From Sphingobacterium hungaricum (lineage in GTDB: Bacteria; Bacteroidota; Bacteroidia; Sphingobacteriales; Sphingobacteriaceae), in NCBI RefSeq assembly GCF_015210005.1, contig NZ_MU158698.1, forward strand, positions 1,633,611 through 1,697,610: DNA of 64,000 bases. Reading direction: 5' to 3'. Numbering within the stretch: the first letter of the stretch is position 1; the number at the start of each line of letters is the position of its first letter. A program made the translations under genes and the position numbers. The notes below the pieces were generated by a model. That model was not told the DNA's origin, ran no database searches, and saw only the letters and a list, made by a program, of their open reading frames with translations. Shown here piece after piece: positions 62,885-64,000 of the stretch.

Positions 62885-63910
62885 TTAAAGTTTTTGGTAA
62901 TAGTCCTTGAAATATTCATTCATAAATGAATATAACTCAGGATACATTCGGTTTGGCAAAGCTCCGTGTGGGTATCCAGGATAATTGTGAAGTTCGACAG
63001 GAATGCCACTTTGAATTAGCTTTATTCCATATGCTAAAGCCCCATCTCGCAACGGATCGACACCACAAGTCACCAAATAAGTTGCGGGAATATTTTTAAA
63101 ATTGGAGGTGATTCCTGGTAAAATATTTTCCGGCACATTTTTTAAATCGGAGTTTCCAACATACATTTCGAACAGAACTGGAATATCTGCACCCTTTATT
63201 CCGGGGATATTCCAAAGCTCTTTCACCGAAGCTCGTGAAAGATCCACGTCAGCAGCAGGAAAGAACAAAACTTGAAACGAAATTGGTGGACCTGATTTTT
63301 CTCTGTTCATTAAAACTAAACTGCCGGCGATTGAAGCTCCGGCGCTGCCTCCGCCAACAGCAATTTTTTTGGGATTGGCTTTTAGTTTTTTTGCATTGGC
63401 AATGCTCCATAAAAAAACAGAATATCCATCGTTAACTGCAGCAGGATAGGTGCTTTCCGGAGACAACCTATAATCTACAGATATGACGATAGATTTTGTA
63501 TGCTGCGCAATATTGGCACAGGATTGATGATCCCAGTTCAGGGTTCCCTGAACGAATCCACCGCCGTGAAACCACAAAAAAATGGATGCAGAATCTACTC
63601 CTTTAGGTTTATAAATCCTAACGGGAATTGGTGGATCGTTCTCCAATAAACCCGGAATATTAACATAGTCAACATCTACACTATCGGAATTTGTCAAAAC
63701 AGGAATTGGCATCGCGCGCTCTTGTGCCCTCAACAATTTTATTTGTTCAAGCGTTATTGGGCTGATTGGTGAAAAAGCTAACGGTGCGTAGGTCTCTATT
63801 AGCCTGTCGCTTACCTCTTGCGCTGTTAACTCTTTTACCTCGCCTTTGTGTTGAGCTACTGCGGCTATTGAAATAGCGAGCAGCAGAAATGTGATTGCTG
63901 TATTTTTCAT
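62885..63910 (-). CDS. Secreted HSL-family alpha/beta hydrolase (esterase)
   Basis: Hormone-sensitive-lipase-type esterase. The 341-residue product has a signal peptide (TFLLLAISIAAVAQ, residues 7-20), the oxyanion motif WFHGGGFVQGT (about 113-123), YRLSPESTYPAAVNDGYSV (about 147-165), the nucleophile elbow VGGGSAGASIAG (about 180-191, Ser in GGSAG) and the C-terminal GVDPLRDGALAYGI with HNYPGYPHG for Asp and His. It ends ten bases from the TonB receptor start and begins 12 bases from an upstream gene, so all are probably co-transcribed. Confidence 0.9.
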   Translation of the reverse strand: MKNTAITFLLLAISIAAVAQHKGEVKELTAQEVSDRLIETYAPLAFSPISPITLEQIKLLRAQERAMPIPVLTNSDSVDVDYVNIPGLLENDPPIPVRIYKPKGVDSASIFLWFHGGGFVQGTLNWDHQSCANIAQHTKSIVISVDYRLSPESTYPAAVNDGYSVFLWSIANAKKLKANPKKIAVGGGSAGASIAGSLVLMNREKSGPPISFQVLFFPAADVDLSRASVKELWNIPGIKGADIPVLFEMYVGNSDLKNVPENILPGITSNFKNIPATYLVTCGVDPLRDGALAYGIKLIQSGIPVELHNYPGYPHGALPNRMYPELYSFMNEYFKDYYQKL

Positions 63911-63922
63911 AATCTTACTGGT

Positions 63923-64000
63923 TTACTTCCCATATTTTTTTATCCATGCCACTGCTTCGCCATAAATTTTGTCGCGATCATTCTTTTCCTTATTGATGTC
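63923..64000 (-). CDS. C-terminal fragment of a gene cut by the window edge
   Basis: The last 78 bases, read on the minus strand, give 25 codons and a stop: DINKEKNDRDKIYGEAVAWI then KKYGK. It ends 12 bases before the esterase start and is probably the preceding gene of that operon. The visible part is too short to name; it resembles the end of an alpha/beta-hydrolase or peptidase, but this is a guess. Confidence 0.5.
   Translation of the reverse strand, partial: DINKEKNDRDKIYGEAVAWIKKYGK

Noticed and set aside
1..64000. CRISPR arrays, tRNA/rRNA genes, prophage, restriction-modification or known defence systems
   Set aside because: I looked for regular repeats with spacers, tRNA cloverleaf motifs in all gaps and signature proteins of these systems, and found none. 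Gaps are short and explained by terminators, promoters, the IS and the MITE-like element.

Overview
The window is a moderately A+T-rich stretch of a Bacteroidota chromosome. The evidence is the gliding lipoprotein GldH, RicT/PSP1 and Big_5-type lipoproteins, a TonB-dependent receptor with an N-terminal carboxypeptidase-like repeat, a tricorn-type S41 protease, promoters of the TTTG-N19-TAnnTTTG kind, and weak Shine-Dalgarno sequences. Menaquinone is made by the futalosine route (mqnD), which with the overall gene content leans towards the Sphingobacteriia/Cytophagia side. That placement is inference.

The setting is probably close to the replication origin. dnaN (12.8-13.9 kb), holB, dnaA (19.4-20.8 kb), scpA and mnmG (41.2-43.1 kb) are all here. 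Two parS-like ParB sites sit side by side at 43.09-43.13 kb. The largest non-coding gap (35.70-36.18 kb, between the divergent nadA and nadB) is very A+T-rich and carries a perfect DnaA box, so it is the best oriC candidate.

Region by region: 0-4.1 kb holds secA (truncated by the window edge), an operon surE / small membrane protein / mqnD, and csbD. 4.2-7.8 kb holds a uronate pathway operon (kduI, DUF4861 protein, kduD) and a convergent formylglycine-generating-enzyme homologue with both active-site cysteines. 7.9-13.9 kb is mostly minus-strand housekeeping: nadD-gmk-yicC, a CAP-domain protein, two DedA paralogues, dnaN. 14-18 kb is a plus-strand run holB-ricT-gldH-lpxK, followed by two small secreted paralogues. 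19.2-24 kb has a MITE-like bidirectional terminator, dnaA, dxs and scpA. 24-28.6 kb is a divergent acyl-CoA/branched-chain catabolic cluster (enoyl-CoA hydratase, HMG-CoA lyase, acyl-CoA dehydrogenase, MCC-type carboxyltransferase). 28.7-33.6 kb has two exported ferritin-like proteins, an intact IS982-family element with target duplication, an anti-sigma/ECF sigma pair and a fasciclin protein. 33.7-38.3 kb has thiL-nadA, nadB and a gamma carbonic anhydrase. 38.3-39.4 kb is an A+T-rich accessory pair: a ClpP-like SDH_sah protease homologue and a 60-residue companion. 39.5-49.3 kb is housekeeping (Big_5 lipoprotein, mnmG, ABC-F, apaG, RsmI-like, Nif3, zinc-ribbon protein). 49.5-64 kb has the tricorn protease, a Tat phospholipase C, a CPBP/DUF2007/cdsA/DUF2461 operon, anmK, gcvH, a TonB receptor broken by a one-base frameshift in a G tract, and an HSL-type esterase.

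The observations most worth following are the parS/oriC candidates, the SDH_sah pair, the frameshifted TonB receptor, the IS982 insertion that separates the ferritin-like genes from their terminator, and the hairpin element next to dnaA. I saw no CRISPR array, tRNA, rRNA, prophage or restriction system.
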